This document shows positions 47,701 through 60,200 of a stretch of DNA of 64,000 nucleotides, piece after piece. The position numbers and the translations under genes were made by a program. Every line of letters starts with the position of its first letter. Position 1 is the first letter of the stretch. Source of the stretch: Fulvia fulva (taxonomy: Eukaryota; Ascomycota; Dothideomycetes; Mycosphaerellales; Mycosphaerellaceae); NCBI RefSeq assembly GCF_020509005.1, contig NC_063015.1:3410001-3474000 (forward strand), given 5' to 3'. The notes beneath the pieces are model-generated. The model saw nothing but the letters and a program-made list of their open reading frames with translations, was not told the DNA's origin and searched no databases.

Positions 47701-49421
47701 TCTTTGCAGCCATGCAATCAGTGGACAGTTCAATACCATGGGATAGCGAATTCCTGGAAGAAGTTGAGGAAATGGCCTTTGCAGCAACTGTAGAAGCCAT
47801 TGCATACAAGCAAGAGGTCCCAATTCCAAAATCCTACAAGGATGCTGTGAATGACAAGAAATGGGGACATCTTTGGAAGGAAGCAATCCAAAAGGAACTA
47901 GATGCTCTACAGAGTAACAACACCTGGGAAAATTCTGTTCCACCAAAAGGAGCAAATCTGGTTACATCAAGATGGGTCTTTGATATTAAGAGAAGCATTA
48001 GTGGAGCTATTGAAAAGTTCAAGGCTAGACTAGTTGCGAGGGGCTTCTCACAGAAGTTTGGTGTTGACTTTATGGAGACATTTGCACCTACAGTAAGACA
48101 GGACACCCTTAGGGTGTTTATGGCTATTGTGTGTAAGAAGGATCTTCATCTTCACCAAGTGGATGTGAACAATGCATTCACAGAAAGCACCCTCCATGAA
48201 GACATCTTCATGTTACCACCACCAGGAGTTGAGCTTCCACCAAACATGGTGTTCAAAATCCTCAAAAGCTTGTATGGACTTAAGCAAGCAGCTAGAGATT
48301 GGAATCAACTCTGTGTGTCAAAGCTCAGAGAGATTGGATTCACACAGTCAGAAGTGGATCCATGCCTACTTATCCATAAGAAGAGGGAGATCATAATCCT
48401 TATACATGTGGATGACATTCCAATTGCTGCACCAAAGTTGACAGATGTTCTCTGGTTCAAAAGAGAACTTGGCAAGATCTTCAAGATCAAAGATCTAGGT
48501 GAACCTGAAAAGATCCTTGGCATGAGAGTCACAAGGGACAGGAAGAGAGGAATCCTGAAACTTGACCAAGGACACTTTGTTAGGGACAGCCTAGCCAAGA
48601 TGGGAATGAACCATGAGAAGGCAGCACCTACACACTCACCCATGGACAGCTATGAGGCCCTCAAACCTTCAAGCCACATGGATGAGAGGTGTGACAAGGC
48701 AGAGTACCAGAGTATTAATGGTACTTGGATGTGGCCAGCAACAATCACAAGGCCAGACATTGCTTTTGCCCTAGGAAGGATGAGCTCATTTGTGAGTGAC
48801 CCATCCACCTACCACATGAAGGCTTTGAAGAAGATCACTAGGTACCTAAGATCATACCCTGATCTAGGACTTCAGTTCTCAAAGTCTGGAAAAGGACACC
48901 TTATTGGATACTGTGATTCTGATTATGCAATGGACAAAGCAGACAGAGTCTCAATCCTTGGGTATGTCTTCTTCCTCTGTGGGGCACCAGTTTCTTGGAT
49001 GAGCAAGAAGCAAAAGTCTGTAGCAACATCCACAATGGAGGCTGAATACATGGCTATGAATGCATGTGCGAAGCAGTCCCAATTCCTAGCTTCACTGCTA
49101 AGGGAAATGGATTGTCCAGAGTTAGTGGGAGACTGTTCCCATCAACCAAGAATCACTGGAAACCAGGAGACTGTATCAAATTTGAGACCAGTCCAATTAA
49201 GAGGTGACAATCAAGCTGCCCTCACCCTAGTGAAAGATGCACATGTTCATGACAAGTCGAAGCACATTGACATTGCCTATAACGCTGTTAGGAAACTTTG
49301 GTGGAGGAGGCTTATTGCTGTTGAGTACACCCCAACCTCTGAGATGGTTGCAGACGGGTTTACAAAACCAAAGACTGGTCCACACTTCCAGAGGTTTGTA
49401 AGCCAGCTGAACCTGTCATAA
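44790..49421 (+). CDS. Copia-2 gag-pol polyprotein
   Basis: 1,543 aa from the first in-frame ATG at 44,790; the frame is open 24 bases further upstream but without ATG. Domains in order: gag (about 1-230); zinc knuckle CLLCEKDHLIKDC (about 240), one residue shorter than the usual CX2CX4HX4C; aspartic protease WLLDSCASSHMT (about 371); integrase HHCC zinc region (about 519-557); integrase catalytic core SIDICGPL, VRLDNAKE and NGPVERS with D-to-E spacing of 35; RT core with QVDVNNAFTES and active site HVDDI (about 1206); RNase H with LRGDNQAAL and KHIDIAYNAVRK near the end. Gag and pol lie in one frame without a shift, as in many copia elements. All key residues appear present, so the element may be active. 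Confidence 0.96.
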   Translation: MDSYQEKTEEKGGKIPILGRDNWKRWFNLQRYKMESQSAFFAIDDLMEVSFDNIKGKTLKLQEEATTKEILNTPTWTRHNAVCNFSILSRITEEDEFELEGSCESGRAAEKWVYLWNKYSQVLPTHAHELTKQFVTFEMSEEFTIRSAWTHLVSLGKRIADVDPEGQHYRKADVRMTQLLSSLPPDYHVARDTIMAQPKMDHERTLKILEAQEARLDPSKAEYGMAATWVKPSGLARPLSCLLCEKDHLIKDCPSLPEARKVLRSHSQPPSSQNTTHVKKKRTPPPTSRRTPREKSSMEELKKMVKKLSSDMLSLQKNQAQSYTSKAKKTGKGFSAQESPCSSSPETMSDDDEYDEVAHSTAEVQGKFPSSEWLLDSCASSHMTDQSCLFRSMTPLTRKKWIKVGGGFLLATHIGNAEMSGRAGRKVVLEDVLLVPKLGVNLVSWNQFSKQFGVQPPSFSLVSPSGETVVQTKLLGGVPFIDEISPLLQERAHYSSCAPPMENAFVTAQSETDLKQWELWHRRFAHFGKNLLQNLHKVTDLKEPIPIPKDGFHQCRVCSIAKMKKYKGKVTERRPERLALVSIDICGPLPISRLGFKYWLEIVDNFSRKKWTFPLRKREDAPVALQNWKIKAERKSSAQLKAVRLDNAKELIALVKQWEKDLGIGLEPTEAYNSLQNGPVERSIQTSEDSIRAMLEEAKMPVEFWPEALEAQTYMRNKLPNGPDYDGFKVSPDEAFDGIKPTINHLKVWGCKAVVYMDTRSQPQWARSDKLMNRGKEAVFIGYVKNTAKAWLFWEPDMRAVKQHTHADFFEDQPGGDMGLNVPTLNLPSSAPARKPLGRPRKNVSLGQSTYHSGVHQSPPEIDQPIESPKVAQPRKLFVQLPQPPENVGEFQKIDQPIERSSLDPQEIDVTRSQVTVPKSSLGKRKADYDVEGYDMKQKAPRSMVPKPELTTEVGEAMDLSENLAAFHQAFFAAMQSVDSSIPWDSEFLEEVEEMAFAATVEAIAYKQEVPIPKSYKDAVNDKKWGHLWKEAIQKELDALQSNNTWENSVPPKGANLVTSRWVFDIKRSISGAIEKFKARLVARGFSQKFGVDFMETFAPTVRQDTLRVFMAIVCKKDLHLHQVDVNNAFTESTLHEDIFMLPPPGVELPPNMVFKILKSLYGLKQAARDWNQLCVSKLREIGFTQSEVDPCLLIHKKREIIILIHVDDIPIAAPKLTDVLWFKRELGKIFKIKDLGEPEKILGMRVTRDRKRGILKLDQGHFVRDSLAKMGMNHEKAAPTHSPMDSYEALKPSSHMDERCDKAEYQSINGTWMWPATITRPDIAFALGRMSSFVSDPSTYHMKALKKITRYLRSYPDLGLQFSKSGKGHLIGYCDSDYAMDKADRVSILGYVFFLCGAPVSWMSKKQKSVATSTMEAEYMAMNACAKQSQFLASLLREMDCPELVGDCSHQPRITGNQETVSNLRPVQLRGDNQAALTLVKDAHVHDKSKHIDIAYNAVRKLWWRRLIAVEYTPTSEMVADGFTKPKTGPHFQRFVSQLNLS

Positions 49422-49472
49422 AAAGGTCCAAGTACTATTGACAGGAGGTGAGCAGACTGTAACCTCCCATAC

Positions 49473-49486
49473 GAGATGAGTGGGAG
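49473..49486 (+). promoter_or_regulatory. Copia-2 polypurine tract
   Basis: GAGATGAGTGGGAG lies immediately before the 3' LTR. It is purine-rich with two T interruptions and is the expected plus-strand primer. Confidence 0.65.
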
Positions 49487-49722
49487 TGTTAAGATGTAGC
49501 ATCTCAAAGGGAGTCAACAATCAGGAAGTGATCTGGCAGCCTGAGGCATCCACGATGACTCAGCTTGTAGGGAGATACCTTCTCTCCCCTTTAGCTTAGA
49601 TAGACATCCAACACAATCAACATATTGGTTCCTGATATATTGCTGCATGCTCGTGCTATTAGTCAGTTGAAGATTGATCTCTTACTCCACTCCGCTGCCA
49701 TCCACCCGTACCTGTTTCAACA
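49487..49722 (+). repeat. 3' LTR of Copia-2
   Basis: 236 bp, identical by eye to the 5' LTR; followed by TSD GATAG. Confidence 0.95.
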
Positions 49723-50670
49723 GATAGGAATATTACTAATCGGCTAGTATATCCGGGGAATAAGAATTCAATACGCGGTAAAGACGATAGGTTACCTAGT
49801 ATAAACTACGATCTAGGAGGTAAAGAATAAGATAGAAAGCTACTACCGGAGAGGGGCCGGATATAGGACAAGCTAAAAAGAGGATGACCCTACTACCTTT
49901 ACGGCCGTATAGATAAGCACCGAATAGCTAGCACAAAAAGAGGAGGAGCGTATAACTCGCTAGGCCGGCGGGAGCAAGGCTAAGACCTAAAGCCTAGCGG
50001 AACAGATAGCGAGCTACCTATAGGAGTAGGACTAGAAAAGGAAGCCCCCTAAGACAATAGGCCCGATAGCGCTCCGAGCCTTCTAGAGACACAATTACTA
50101 GCTATATAGGGACCTAATAAGGGCCGAAGCAAGTATAGCGATCTAAATTAGGTCCGAATATATTAGATTAAGGGCCTACCTATTTAGGAGACGCGTACTA
50201 GACATCTATAGCCTAGCCTACTAGTGTAGCTACCTATCGTAAAACCTAGAATATATACTACTACGATGCCCGTAGTAGGCGAGAGGTAGGGGAAATTAGA
50301 GGCACTAAGCGGGAAGGAGAGACTATAAGTCAATTATTAGGGACAAAGGTAAAATTCGCCGAATCTCTCGGTAGATACTATAGTAGGGATACCTCTAGTA
50401 GTTTAGCCTCGCTAGCGAGACGGAGGAGTAGATAGATAAGAGGCGGAAGCGAGGGGGGTTATAGATAGGGTAGTCATTAGGGCAGGCCTATAATACTAGC
50501 GTACCCCTAACAAGGGAAATTTAAGACGATAACTAGGAGGAAAAGATAGGCGGGAAGGAGGAGGGGTTTTTACTAATACGGTTTCCCCTCTATATATACG
50601 AAAACAAGATAGTATAGCTATATAGGCCAAAGAGCACTACAACAGCTTAATAAAATATCTATGTATCTAT

Positions 50671-51338
50671 AAACCCTATCTCGTCGAAGTTATAGGTGTC
50701 CTAGTTAAGGATACTATACTTCTCCTTTATATTACGTATAAGTAAGAACTACTTCTCGATAACGTCTAGATCTTCTATTAGGGCTCGCTAACGATCGTAT
50801 CTACGTGTTATACGAACCTTTAGCTCACGATGCCGCCTAATGAACCTGTCTGTCTAATTAAGACTATCGGGCTTAAGACCCTTCTCTTATAGTAATAAAT
50901 CGGCTATTACTTATATACTAGCCTTTAATAGCGGGGAACCTCTAAGATCTAGCTCGAGTATATACTTAAGTATCACCCTCTCTTCTAGCTCTATAAGCTT
51001 CTTCGAATTATGCTCGTAGTCACCCCGAGGAGGTCGTCTATTCAATCGATACCCTAGTATAGTTCGAGACGCGTCGTATACCTTTATAGTAAGTCGATTC
51101 GTAATTATCGCGTCGCTTTTCGTAGCCTAGACAGCTAAGGTCAGTTTGGCCTCGTTTAAAGACAATATACGCTATAATAGTAGTTATATAGCTATATCTA
51201 TAGAAGTAGTATAGTTCTTAGTAAAAGTAGCCCGCTCGGTAGTATAGCCCGCTCGGTAGTAAAGTACGTTATAGTATAAGCTCTATCGTAGATAGCCTAG
51301 TATATTACGCTACTAACTAGTATCTTATACTCCCTAGA
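50671..51338. other. Unassigned RIPped DNA
   Basis: Strongly CpA/TpG-depleted. Contains TAGCCCGCTCGG at about 51,228 and 51,245, related to the LINE C leader motif. Parts resemble antisense retroelement gag but I cannot assign a family. Confidence 0.35.
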
Positions 51339-51533
51339 TATCACGGTATAGCCCTACGGCCTACGGCCTTTAGGTCACGTAACTTCGTGAATATAACGTA
51401 ACGCCTCGGCTCGGTAAACGTCGCGCTTATCTTCGATACGCGCCTTAGCTAGAACTTCTCTTCTCCGTAGAACTTATTCGATTACTTAGCTACGACACCC
51501 TTTTACCTATCGAGAGTAGCCTAGACCGGTATT
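51339..51533 (+). repeat. 5' LTR of Gypsy-1
   Basis: Shares the block from TCACGGTATAGCCCTACGG to CCTAGACC with the 3' LTR. The right end is estimated from where similarity stops. Confidence 0.75.
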
Positions 51534-51921
51534 ATTAAGTTCTACTACTCTAAATCCCTCTATAGTAAGTACGCGTATTATCGGCGATATTAAATAGGTA
51601 CGAGTTACGTAGTAGTAGAAGACGGCGGATTATATAAAAGACAAAGAAGGACCTAATAGGATAGCGTATATCTATATATAGTATCGCCGGTATTAGTATA
51701 GGTAGATACTAGGTATCCGGATGTTTACTAGCCTATAGGCTAGTAAAACCTAGTCACGTGATCTAGTTATATAACATACCTATACCTATATACTTGTCCT
51801 ACGGCCTATATGTTCTTAATAGGCGACATTACCGACCGGTTTACGACACTTTAGTAGGAGTTAGCGAATAAGACCCCGAGTTTAAGGCGGATTATAGTAG
51901 TATAATCGGGTGTCCTATATA

Positions 51922-54900
51922 GATAGATAGATTTGTCATTCCCCTATTCTAGGACCCTATCCGGCCTATATAGGTATATATCTATTATTATATATAAAGG
52001 GAAACCCAAATAGGTGAAAACCCTTCCCGCCCCCGACTACTCCTTATCTAGTTTAGCTTTCCCTCTAAACGTACGTAGTCTATATCACTACTCCGTTAGC
52101 CCCCGCTCCTAGCCGGTCTCGTCGCGCTACGTCGTGTCCTCTCTTCCTATACTACTCCTACTAGGCGGTACTATTCTAGCTAGCCCTTCTCTAGTATCTA
52201 GTTCGTAATACGCCGTAGGTCCTTAGCGTTGTTAAGAAGTGCCCTAATCGTCTAGTTCCTCGCCTTTACTATCTACTCCCCCCTTCCTAGTAACTACCTC
52301 GGATAGACGAGGAGTACGTACCGTACGTTCTAGGAGCGATAGCCGTAGGGGTAGCTAGTATTCGTATATCCTAGAACCTTCCTCTATAATAGGTACCCCT
52401 AGAGGCCGATGTGTTCGCTTCGTAGTTAGGTTGCTATACTACTCTATACCCTCGTAAGGCGGTAGTAGATAAGCTTCGGGGGGTACTTAACCGCGGATTT
52501 CGTAGCTAACTATTCCTTAGGTTGTCCCGCTAGCTAAGGGCGTCCACTATACCCTACAACCTAGTTGTTCTACCTCTCTTTCTATAGTTACTCTACAAAC
52601 GATTTCTTACCTTCCTATTATATTGCTAGCTATTCGTCCCTTACCCGGTAGTTCGGCTCGTTTCCGGGTCGAATGCCCTTATATACTAGTACTAATTCGC
52701 GGGCTCTTACGACTGCACTAGCGATGACCTTCTATACTAGATACTATACCGACTTGCCTAAGTAGGAGGTCCGTAGTCCCTAGATATATAGGTCGATCGG
52801 CGGTATAGCGGTCTCGTACTTAAGTATCCTCGTTAGTATCGACTTATATACCCCGGTGACCTTCCTTAGGCATTAGTTTTAGATCTTCGCTAGCGGCGCG
52901 ACGAGTCCCTTCGATAGGTAGGCCCTCTCGCCTAAGGACTATACTTAGCTACTATAGGTAAGGACTGGCCGTATAATAGCCGTATATAGAAGTCGTAACT
53001 ACCGGAAGTCCACCCCCTATATAGACGTAGTGAGCCTCTAGTATAATGCTATATTCTGTTTAGCTTTCCGTAATATTGCCTATACGTACTTCCTCTACCG
53101 TAGCGCCGGGTCTACCTATAGTCCGAGGATCCTAAGCTAATTTGCCGGGTTAGTCGTATGCCCCTATATCTAGATAGAAGCTTGTATATTATAGAACCGT
53201 AGCCGGCGCGTAAAGTGTATCAGATTGTACTTTTCTAGGGCAAACCGAGCCCCGTGCCTCCTAGCCTAGTCCTCGTAGATCTTGTGCTTCTCTTCTAGTA
53301 GCCTATAGTTCTCCTTAGTCGAGGAAGACTACGCTAGGATATTTATGTCGTCTACGAAGCCGCTCGTAGCGGTGTTCTAGGATTCTAGGGCTAGGAGTAG
53401 CGTCGCTATAAAGAAGAGGAACAGAATAGGTACTAGCGTTAAGCCTTACGGGATTCTAGTATAGACTGCTTAAAATAGGCTTCTATACTAGCCGACTAGG
53501 ATCGACGTACTACGGTTTTAGAGGTAGGACCGTACGAAGTTAACAAGCTACTTAGGGAGTCCTTTCGACCTTAGGATATAGAGTAGCCGCGGGTATAATA
53601 CGTAGTCGAAGGCTCCCGATATGTCTAGGCTAAGTAAGGAAGCCACCTTATCCCTATTCTTATACTAGATAGCCTTTACCTAAGAGGTGATAAGTTCTAT
53701 CGCGGATAGCGTCGATCGCTATAGGCGCGTACCTATCTAGGTGTCCGGGAGTAGGGAGTGTTCCTCTACCGCCTCGGAGAGTCTCGTTATAACTAGCTTC
53801 TCAAGCGCCTTCCTAAGAGTATTAAGGAGCGCAATTAGGCGGTACGACTTCACCTACGTATAGTCTTCCTTCTACGGCTTACGTAGGACCACTATCGTCG
53901 ATTGTTTAAAAGCTATCGGGTGGTATCCGGTCTATAGGCAGGCGTTAAAGATCGCTATAACTACTAGGGCTAGTTAATCTCTATACTTCTTTAGTAGCTC
54001 GTTTGGGATCCTATCCGGCCCCGGGGCTTTCTTCGCCGGTAACTTCCTTAGTATAGCGGTAACTTCTCCCTTAGACACCTCCTATTAGACCGCGATACTA
54101 GGGGCTAGGGGAGTAGAGCTATTTATATCGCTTAGATTAGCCTCGACTAGGGGCGGGAAGAACTTACTAGCTAGTAGACGCGCCTTAGCCTCGGGGTCGC
54201 TGACCGGGCTACTAGGCGATTATAGCGCTAGGATAGAGAAGGAGGGGCCCTATAAAGGGTCCTGTCGGGCCTATTTTGCTAGCTTCTAAATCCTCTCTAG
54301 CTTACTAGCGATTTCTTCTACTATAGCCCTCTAGCCGACTGCTTTCTCCCTTCGTATTATAGCTTTCTTCTATTAGTATACCTCCCTATATACGTTCTAG
54401 GCCTCCTCGCTATAGCTACTCGTCTATACCCGGCGGGCTCTCCTTGCTTCTCTTACTACCGTAGTATACTCCGGCGTCTAGTATAGTTTAGACTATGTCG
54501 TTAGTTAGGTAAGCGGAACGTAAAGTAAGGTCGCTTTTCTTATTTCGTCTATCAACCCCTAGACTACTTCGTCTATCTCGTCTTTACTGTTATATTACTA
54601 CTACGCGATCTAGACTAGCCTCTCGGAGTTATCGAGGTACGCCTAGATATTAGCCTAGTAGGCCTTTCCCTAGTTTAGCTTAGGGGTTCTCGCTAGTATA
54701 CGTTATATCTATATCGTAATAGAGGTCCTGACTAGTATATAGTCTAACGACGCCTCGAGTTTATGTTCGATCCTATAGTAGGTTACCGTATAGTAGTAGC
54801 TATCTAAGATCTAGGAGAGGTCGATCGTGCCTTAGAGTCCCCCTCTCTTCTAGGTGCCTAGGTCCTTCGGGGTATTAAGGGCAATTACGTTGCTCGCTAT

Positions 54901-56905
54901 TAAGTCGAGTACTTCGTCGGCTATAGGGTGCGGCTATATAAGGCTTTCCTAGGAAGGGTAATATATATTAAAGTCTCCTACTACGATATAGCACCCTTGT
55001 CTCTTAAGCGTACTGTCTAGGTGTCTATAGACCCCTAGGTCGCGGCTAGACCTCGAGGCTAGCGGTTGTATATATAGGTTGTGTATCTAGGTGCTACCTA
55101 CGTAGAGGGAGGTAATATCGCCCCTACCTTCTTCGTCTACGTAGTATACTACCTCCTAGTCGGATTCTAGTATGTCCTTACTAATATAGAAGTACGTACG
55201 GGGTCTACCGTCGCCTCGTAGGTATATCGTATAGCCTAGTAACTTGTAGGTTATTAGTCTCTTATAGTGCGGGTTAATCTATAGCTCCTAGATTATAAGG
55301 ACGTAGTAGACGCGCGGGTCCGCCTCGTATAGGAAATGGTTCTAGACTATATCCTTACTATAGTTAACGTTATACTAGATGATGCTAAGCGTGTCGAGGC
55401 TAGTTATCGCTATTAACAATCATTTCCTCTATAATGTCCTATGTCCTACTACCTTATACGTCCTAGTCTACGCCTATCGGCTATATACTAAAGGGGAGCC
55501 GGGCCTAGTTAGATTTCCTCGCCGTAGCTAGTAGAGTACGTAGCCTCCCGTACGCCCTAGGTTACGTATCCTTTATATTATTCTCGGCCCTAGGGCGCTT
55601 ATACCCGACCGCCGCTAGTTAGTTCCGGTATAGGCTAGCCTTACGGTCGCCGTAGAATCTTAGGGCGACGGTTCTGTTTATAATTGCCTTGTTTTTCGCT
55701 AGTTTCCGCTATAGGCATTCCGTACTATACGATAGGTAGTGCCCCGGACAGTTCGCGTACCGTCTCGTAGTCGATATATAGTCCCTAGATATATAGTCTC
55801 CTATATAGTTCGAGTAGGCCTACTTATTTGTACACGTATAGGTTTAGTGTCTATACTATTAGCATTTGAAGTATTAGAGGACACGAAAGGATAAGAAGTG
55901 CTTTTCTACTATCTTAAGGCTATATTGCTAGACTAGGCCTTGTTCTATCGCTAGATCCGCCGCTTTCGCGTCTTATAGCTATACTATTAGCGCCGAGGCC
56001 TTCTTACCTTCTAGCCATTTCCTATAGAGCCAATTCGCCTTCTAGATTAGAGAGTTAAGAGTGACCGGGTTGTCCTCTTAGAGAGCGCGTAGGTAACCCT
56101 AGTTAGTTAGGTCAAACTCCTTAGGTATATTGTAGACTAGGATCGTAAATTGTTTTGTTAAGACCTTCGCTAATACCGTAACCTTAGATACCCACTATAG
56201 CTATGCCTCTAGGTGCCTCCTAGTAGTAGTAGAGCTAGTATAGATCTATAGAGTGCCGTTAGACTATTAGTTCACTACGACTACCCCTAGTTAGTTAATT
56301 CGTTAGGCGAGCTCCTTATTCGATAGCTTCGTAACTTCGGCCTAGTCTTCCTTTACTATAATACGGATCGTAACTATATCGTGCGTTAGGCGGGGGCCTA
56401 GTATCGATACCGCGACCGATGCCTAGCTATAGGGGTGTTGATTCCGGGTGGCCTTACTAATCGCCTAGGACGTCGTCCTTATTTCTTATTGCCCTCGGTA
56501 ATACGACAGTATAAGCGCCGTACGTAACTAAGTAATTATTACCTATAGAGACCGGTAAGGGAGCTAATCGTTAGTTTCTATACTTTTTGCGTCCTCTATA
56601 AGTTACTACTAGTTGTCTTAGGGGGGCTTCGCCTATAGGGCCGTAGGCGCCGTTAGTACCGTAGCCTAGGCTACTATTGCCTAGGAGTTGCCTAATATAG
56701 CTAGGCACCTCCGCGGCGTTTAGAGCTGAAGAAATAGGGTGAAGAGAGCTTCAAGCTATCTAGATTAAATAAGGTAGAACTCCCTTAGTCCTAGGGGCAG
56801 TGGCCTACTTTATATATCGTTAGAATGGCCTTAATAAGAGCTTTCGAATATGTCGTATTTTAGCGTAGAGATCGATAGGCCGGATTCACGCCTTTTTCTA
56901 TAGGT
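51922..56905 (-). mobile_element. LINE-1-like copy 2, full length, RIPped
   Basis: 4,984 bp on the minus strand with 14-bp TSD GGGTGTCCTATATA (51,908-51,921 and 56,906-56,919) inside Gypsy-1. The ATCT tail and 3'UTR (from 51,922) are nearly identical to those of LINE C. ORF2 runs from about 55,425 down to about 52,110: the endonuclease start (QYNVN-like, near 55,380), then RT in about 54,150-52,900 and a C-terminal finger near 52,330. ORF1 lies in about 55,450-56,750 with a zinc-knuckle relic near 55,735-55,780. Stops are dense. This copy shows what LINE C has lost. Confidence 0.86.
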
Positions 56906-57299
56906 GGGTGTCCTATATACGTAGGAAGTATATAGAAGAGGAGGATACGATATAGTTAGTCGTAGACACTTTCGTAGGAGTTCGTCGAGACACGTAGGAT
57001 TAATATTAATATCCGCCGAACCGTCGAGGATTCGAGATAGCCGCGACTATAGCTACCGATAATTACGAACCGTAACCGTAGTAGACCTAATAGAATAACA
57101 GAAGTTAGACTATAGTCGATAGCTAAGATTAGACCTACTAGATACGATAAGTAACGGCGGGTTAATAGTAGAAGACGGAAATTACGTACACGACTCTTAA
57201 GACTAAGTACGACCGGCTAAAGCGTATTTACTAATAAGATAGAGGATAGGGTATATCGTCAAGAGTAGATAGGTAGGGAGGCTAGTACGCGCCGCTCGA

Positions 57300-60200
57300 C
57301 CTGTCGTATACTATACCCCTAGATCCTATAGAAGATAGTAAAGGCGCTTAGTTCCGATACGATCTATAAGCATTTAAGCTATATACCTACGAAGAGTTAG
57401 CGGCGTTAGTTAAGAAGAGACCTAAAGCTTAGCTTAATATCCTCGACTTTAGAATATAGATATATACTTATAGTAAGGCCTTACTTAAGAACTCTCGCGA
57501 CCGAGTTATTAACCTAACGGGTAAGAAAGTCAACCTCGAGGCAGCCCTTTAGTAAGAAAAGGAGGACTCGGAAGAAGCGGCGGGCATTATTAAAGGTCTG
57601 ACCGTTTAGAACGAGGAAAAGGATAGGCGAATTTAAGAACTAGAAGCTAAGGTATAGACTAAGGACGGCGATACGGAAGATACTATAGCAGAAATCGAGA
57701 GCCTATAAGAGGATAACAACACTTAGCGTAGGTTAGTCGAGAGTCTAAAGTAGCGTATTAAGGAGCTCGAAGCACTTTAGAAGTAATAGTAATAGCCGGA
57801 GAGACTAACGATACTAGCTCGCTAGCCCTCTAAGCTACGCGCCCTCCTAGATTTACGAAAGAAGGACGTAGGAAACACTCTAGGTGTTTACGTCAATACG
57901 TATATAGAGAAAGTCCTACTACGAGGTCTCGGAACTACGCTACTATAACGTACGGCTAGCGCGCTAGGCGGGCGTAGGTAAGAAGTCGAATTTATAGGTA
58001 TTAATAACTTCGAGACCGCTTACGACGATAGTATCCGCAATATACGTATATCGACTCTATACTAGTTTATGTTAGGGGGTCTCGGTAGGTTCGGCGACGC
58101 TAATAATACGCCTAATCTATACGCGCGTCCTTTTACCCCTACCCTAACTCTAGGTACGTAGTCTATAAAGTCTATTAATATATCTTAGAAGAACCCTATT
58201 AAGGTTCTACCTGTCTTCTACGCCGACCTAAAGGAAGACAAGGTTAGCTATATTAAGTAGCGTAAGAAGGTTAGCGAGTACCTACTTATAGAACCTAATC
58301 GATCGGATACCGAATTGTATATTATATTCTACGGCCTAGTAGGTACGAACGCTCTCGGCCGTATTCGACCTTATAAGCCTACTATTAAGCATTGGAATAA
58401 GGCTCTCGAGATCCTCGACTTATCGTATAGCGACTACTTCGAGAAGCGTCGTTACCGTAAGGCCTTTTACGAACTCGAATAGAAGTAGGGTAGGAAGTTT
58501 AACCTCTTCTATATAAAGTTTTCCGAGTATACGTACTACCTTAGGAAGTATACTACTAAGGACGGGCGCGAAGAACTAATAAAGAACCTTAAGGAGAAGA
58601 TTCTTCTACGTCTACGCGCGAAGATCGCGGGTATACGGTTTAGGAGCCTAACCGAGATAGAAGATACTCTCCGTAATATCGAGATCAACCTCGACGATAT
58701 ACCGCGCTAGTAGTAGCAACTACCCGGTAAGAAGCTAAGTAGAGGAGGCTAGACCGGTAGCTAAGGTAACGCGCGACTAGGTTCCTCCGGTAGTACTAGA
58801 GGCGGCGGCGGCGGTCGAGGACCTATAGGCAAGCCGCGTAGCGAGCGTATAGACGAGAGGGTATACTAATAGTACGACATAGTAGCCGCTAAGCGTACTA
58901 GCTTAATATATCGCAAGCTTACGAAGGATAAAGCGGCGTACTAGAAGGATAAGACGTTCTACTACGTATATAAGAGCCCGGACTATAACTAGTAGTACCG
59001 ATCTTACGAATAGTTCTAGTTCCGTAAGGGTAATACTAGAGGTAACGTAGCTACTACGGTCGACTAGAACCTTATCGACTTCGAACCCTAATAATAGGGA
59101 AACGGGGCAACTCTAGACTAAGGCGTATAGTTTAGAGTATAGCTGTTGTTACTATAGCTAATATTACGCCTAGTAAGGATCCTCCTAAGAATATCTACGA
59201 GTACCTTACGTTAGAAGAACCGAGTATATATCCGTTAGGTAAAGGCCCGCTAAGAATGTTAGAACCTACGCCGATACCCTAGTAACGAAATAAAAAGGTC
59301 AACCTACTATAGCGGTAGACTTCGGAGGTAGATATACCTAAGGTTATAGATATCGAGACTATAAAGGTCGGAGTAATCAAAGTCGATATCCCGCTACGTA
59401 GTAATCGTCTTATTATATACAGTACCGTTAAAGGCAAGCCTACTAGATACCTAGTAGATCTATACGTATAGTCGATCTTTTGTAGTACGAAGTTTATAAA
59501 GGATTATAATCGGACAAAGCTACCTACTCTATTTAGAATCGGTATAGTAGACCCGTCTAAGAAGAACGAAGCTACGGAGTACGTAAAAGCGACTCTAGAT
59601 CTAAACGGTTACGTCGAAGAATTGAACTACTTTATTACCGGTATTAAGTATAACTTTATTCTTAGTATACCGTAGGTATAGAAGTACCTACTAGACTTCG
59701 GGAACTAGACGAATACCGTTACGTTTACGTCTTACTACGGATACTATTACGAAAGAATACTAACGACGGTACGCTATTAACTAGAAAAACAAGCTCGGTA
59801 GTAATAGCGTGCCGATAGGACAGACGTAGCGGCAATCATAGGCATTGACATCTCGTCTATAAGTACTACGGAGGCCGTAGAATGTCTAGAAGATTAGCTT
59901 AAAGAGGGCTAATAACTATAAGAAGGCTACCTAATTTAGGAGTAGAATAACGACGCGCTACCTATAACTAAGGAGGAGGCTATAGAAGAAGTTAGTATAT
60001 AGCTCAGCGCTATAGTAGCGTCCGACTTCTAATAATATATAAAAGGTAAAGACGAAGTAGACCTAGATATATCGCTTCCGCGTAAATTTAAGTCGCGACG
60101 TAAGGCCTTCGTTCTACGTATAGGAGACGATACCTTACCTCCTTATCGTAAAGGAGACGACCTCGCTATCGACTTTGACCTAGGTGCTAAGCTGCCTTTC

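Larger units (their letters stand above)
44106..49722 (+). mobile_element. Copia-2, intact and not RIPped
   Basis: 5,617-bp Ty1/copia element with two 236-bp LTRs that look identical by eye, TSD GATAG (44,101-44,105 and 49,723-49,727), a primer-binding site, one long gag-pol frame and a polypurine tract. Normal CpA/TpG frequency contrasts with the RIPped LINE it sits in. Identical LTRs and an open frame indicate recent insertion and probable autonomy. It is a younger relative of Copia-1, not its exact source, because small indels and a few non-RIP changes separate them. Confidence 0.97.
44002..50670 (+). mobile_element. LINE A copy 2, RIPped, 5'-truncated, split by Copia-2
   Basis: Inverted partner of LINE A copy 1. 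44,002-44,105 and 49,723-50,670 join across the Copia insertion and match the reverse complement of about 18,264-19,330. The 3' end is a degenerate tail (ATCTATGTATCTAT) ending at 50,670. The left junction is approximate. Confidence 0.75.
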
